Shown here: positions 5,607-7,538 of the stretch, one piece after another
Position numbering within the stretch: position 1 is the stretch's first letter
How the letters are laid out: every line of letters begins with the position of its first letter
Source of the DNA: TMED14 sp041192685
GTDB taxonomy: Bacteria > Bacteroidota > Bacteroidia > Flavobacteriales > Schleiferiaceae
Assembly: GCA_041192685.1 (NCBI GenBank)
Contig: JBEEMM010000064.1
Span: 1-7,538 of the forward strand
Reading direction: 5' to 3'
Length of the DNA: 7,538 bases
Notes under the pieces: model-generated
Seen by the model: the letters and a program-made list of their open reading frames with translations, nothing else
Told to the model about the DNA's origin: nothing
The model's database searches: none
Made by a program: the position numbers and the translations under genes

Positions 5607-7538
5607 CTAGAGAACCCGGAGGGTGATTTCGTCCAAAAAAATAAACGAAGCTCCACCTTTGCCAGGATGCCATTCTGGCATGCCGCCGGGGTTGCTCAGG
5701 CGAATGGTGACCGAGCTTAGTTCGCTCTTTTTGCGGGACTTCAAAACCACAAGGCTTCTCAAAATGGTACTGGGCTCCTCAGAAAGCGCCCTTGATTCAA
5801 GATCAATGCGTCCCGTGCTGCTTCGTCCATTGGCGAAATGGGCCACGACTTCGATGGTACTGGGCAGAGCAATCCACGACTTGATGTCCTTGAGCAAGCC
5901 AATTTCAACTTCGATCTCTTTGCCTAACCTCTTGGTGCTGCTGCGCAATTCGACGACCAGGTCCTCGCCTTGAACGCCGGTCCATTCGCCCTTGCGCCAA
6001 TCCACGTCGCCGAGCACGCCGTCCACAATACTTGCGGAACCTGGGCTATACTGTGGATTTGGATTCCCTGAGGTGATTTGGGCCGTCCAGTCGTTGGGCT
6101 TTTTGGTGCTCAGCGCCACGGACCGATGCTGCGTCAGTCCGTCGCCGCGTTCCAATCGGCGGCTTTCGCTTAGGATTTCTTCAACCCCGTCTATTGACGC
6201 GGTGGTTTCGGTCTCAAAACGCCGGGCAACGCGGATTCTCGGAGCAGGCTGTACCTCGCCCGCAATGCCGTGCTCCACGTTGCGGTAGGGGTTCAATTTT
6301 GTAGCGGACTCCGCATGACGCATCGCAAGGAATTTGGACTGGATCAAATCCTTGTGATCTAAAAAACTCTGGGCAAGCACCTGGCCCGGGTTGCTCGAGT
6401 GCTCATAGCCACTGTAGAAGGCGCCGCTCCCGACCCGCTTCAAGTCGGTATGGAGCCCTGTGGCGCGAAGCGCTACACGCTCCCAGTGCATTGCGCCCAT
6501 GGCATACCTAGCCTCGCCAGGAACTAAGGGATAAATTCCCCAAGAACTCATCACGTACCACGAAGACATTTGGCCGCAGTCCTCGTTGCCTTGGTATCCG
6601 TCGGGCTGGTCGCTGTACATAGTGTTCAGTATTTCACCGATGCGCTCCTGACCCTGGCTCGCTTTATTGGTGGCGGAATAAAGCCATGCAATGTGGTGGG
6701 AGGGTTCGTTGCCATGAGCATACTGCCCAATCAAACCAGTAATGTCTGCTTGTTCGCGGCCTACAGTGGCAGAAGGAGCTGTAAAGAGCGCGTCCAATTG
6801 GCCTTCAAGGCTGCGTCCCTGGGCAGCGAGCATCCGTTGCCAGCGAGCCAAATCGTGCACTGGGGCAAAGCTGTACTGCCATGCGTTGGCCTCCGTGTAG
6901 TGGCTGTTCACCTCGCGCGGCTCAAAGCGCGCCATAAAGTCTCCATTGTCGCGCGGACGCATTAGTCCCGTTTCGGGGTCAAGCAAGCTAACCCATCCCT
7001 GGCTGCGCCGCCAGAAATGCTCGGCGATATCACCTCGCCCAAGTCGCGCGGCGGTCCACGCGATCGTTGCGTCGTCGTAGCTGTACTCTAGCGTCTTCGA
7101 AACACTTTCGGACTCGTCCTGAATACTCAGATACCCGTTCTTACGGTAGGTTGGAATGCCAAAAACAGGGCTTTCTGCGGTAGCAATCATGGCCTTCATC
7201 AACCGTTGCGAATCCACGGCGTAGCCTTTGGCCTGAGCGTCGGCCAGCACACTCACGCTGTGGTAGGCAATCATGCAGTCGGTCTCGTTTGCGGCCAATT
7301 CCCAAACCGGCAGGCGGCCAGACTGGTCAAAATGATCGAGCATCGTGGCGATGAAGTCCCGGGTGCGCTCGGGCTGTACCAGCGCATAAAGCGGATGCGC
7401 CGTTCGGTAGGTGTCCCAGAGCGAAAACACCGTGTAGTGTGCATGCTCGGTGTCTTGGTGAATTAGACCGTCCATTCCGCGGTAGCGCCCGTCCGCGTCG
7501 CTCCACAGGTTTGGAACACTGAACGCGTGGTAGAGCGC
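5607..7538 (-). CDS. GH92 family exo-alpha-mannosidase with C-terminal accessory domains (N-terminus outside window)
   Basis: Open from the right edge to TAG at 5609-5607; 643 residues visible. The ATG at 7475 is not the start, because the reading frame continues upstream with GH92-like sequence (ALYHAF, SDADGRYRG). Numbered from that internal Met, the catalytic barrel shows HYTVFSLWDTYRTAHPLY (13-30), WELAANETDCMIAYH (58-72), HYTEANAWQY (192-201), HGNEPSHHIAWLY (254-266) and PDGYQGNEDCGQMSSWYVMS (291-310), the hallmark of this Ca2+-dependent inverting family that trims alpha-linked mannose from N-glycans or yeast mannan. By position E195 and D299 are candidate acid and base residues (inference). 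A chitobiase-C-terminal/FN3-associated-like segment (about 408-460) and an F5/8-type, discoidin-like domain (about 470-622, with SIVDGVLGD, SWIALPSTIEVV and GMPEWHPGKGG) follow, as in many Bacteroidota glycosidases. No type IX tail is present. Signal peptide and any lipobox would be off-window. Linkage specificity is undetermined. Confidence 0.93.
   Translation of the reverse strand, partial: ALYHAFSVPNLWSDADGRYRGMDGLIHQDTEHAHYTVFSLWDTYRTAHPLYALVQPERTRDFIATMLDHFDQSGRLPVWELAANETDCMIAYHSVSVLADAQAKGYAVDSQRLMKAMIATAESPVFGIPTYRKNGYLSIQDESESVSKTLEYSYDDATIAWTAARLGRGDIAEHFWRRSQGWVSLLDPETGLMRPRDNGDFMARFEPREVNSHYTEANAWQYSFAPVHDLARWQRMLAAQGRSLEGQLDALFTAPSATVGREQADITGLIGQYAHGNEPSHHIAWLYSATNKASQGQERIGEILNTMYSDQPDGYQGNEDCGQMSSWYVMSSWGIYPLVPGEARYAMGAMHWERVALRATGLHTDLKRVGSGAFYSGYEHSSNPGQVLAQSFLDHKDLIQSKFLAMRHAESATKLNPYRNVEHGIAGEVQPAPRIRVARRFETETTASIDGVEEILSESRRLERGDGLTQHRSVALSTKKPNDWTAQITSGNPNPQYSPGSASIVDGVLGDVDWRKGEWTGVQGEDLVVELRSSTKRLGKEIEVEIGLLKDIKSWIALPSTIEVVAHFANGRSSTGRIDLESRALSEEPSTILRSLVVLKSRKKSELSSVTIRLSNPGGMPEWHPGKGGASFIFLDEITLRVL

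Noticed and set aside
5598..5608. 11-base palindrome AGGTC-C-GACCT overlapping the GH92 stop codon in the operon gap
   Set aside because: Short and partly coding, with no promoter box or T-tract beside it; the 16-base gap is better explained as a simple operon junction.
5607..7475. Treating the ATG at 7475 as the real start of the GH92 gene
   Set aside because: The same frame continues without a stop to the window edge and encodes conserved GH92 sequence, so the gene is simply cut by the window.

Overview
The window reads as an ordinary stretch of chromosome from a member of the Bacteroidota. The strongest evidence is a C-terminal type IX secretion sorting tail (YPNPF near its start) on a secreted multidomain protein. 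Next to it lies a GH92 exo-alpha-mannosidase with the C-terminal accessory domains usual for that phylum, and there are isolated sequences like the Bacteroidota -7 promoter element (TAnnTTTG). By eye the GC content is in the mid-fifties, rather high for a flavobacterium. I cannot name the genus.

Layout, left to right. Bases 1-69 look like the last 22 codons of a plus-strand gene, possibly a TerC-family membrane protein. It converges on a minus-strand nitroreductase-family flavoprotein (102-887), with a hairpin in the 32-base gap. A 44-base divergent gap holding a 13-base palindrome leads into three plus-strand genes: a small stand-alone AlbA_2/Schlafen-type protein with a winged-helix-like tail (932-1525), a ten-segment EamA-like DMT-superfamily permease (1603-2493), and a WaaE/KdtX-like family 2 glycosyltransferase (2545-3336). 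That glycosyltransferase ends four bases from the stop of a convergent minus-strand gene, and a 7-base-pair inverted repeat spans both stop codons.

The right half is one minus-strand unit read from the right edge: a GH92 alpha-mannosidase (5607 to beyond 7538, N-terminus missing), then after 16 bases a 749-residue exported protein (3341-5590). The latter has a CotH kinase-like domain, a beta-sandwich domain, a lamin-tail domain and a type IX sorting tail. The pair suggests extracellular or periplasmic handling of mannose-rich glycans with a secreted CotH-type kinase-like partner, which is the most interesting biology here. The GT2 enzyme probably works on lipopolysaccharide or another surface glycan. 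The nitroreductase, AlbA_2 protein and permease have no clear functional link to the rest.

I found no rRNA, tRNA, CRISPR array, insertion sequence or phage gene. No intergenic stretch exceeds about 80 bases. No clear undescribed system is visible. The points worth following up are the GH92-CotH operon, promoter-like boxes placed directly before ATG codons, two mini-ORFs ending exactly on start codons, and hairpins at both convergent junctions.
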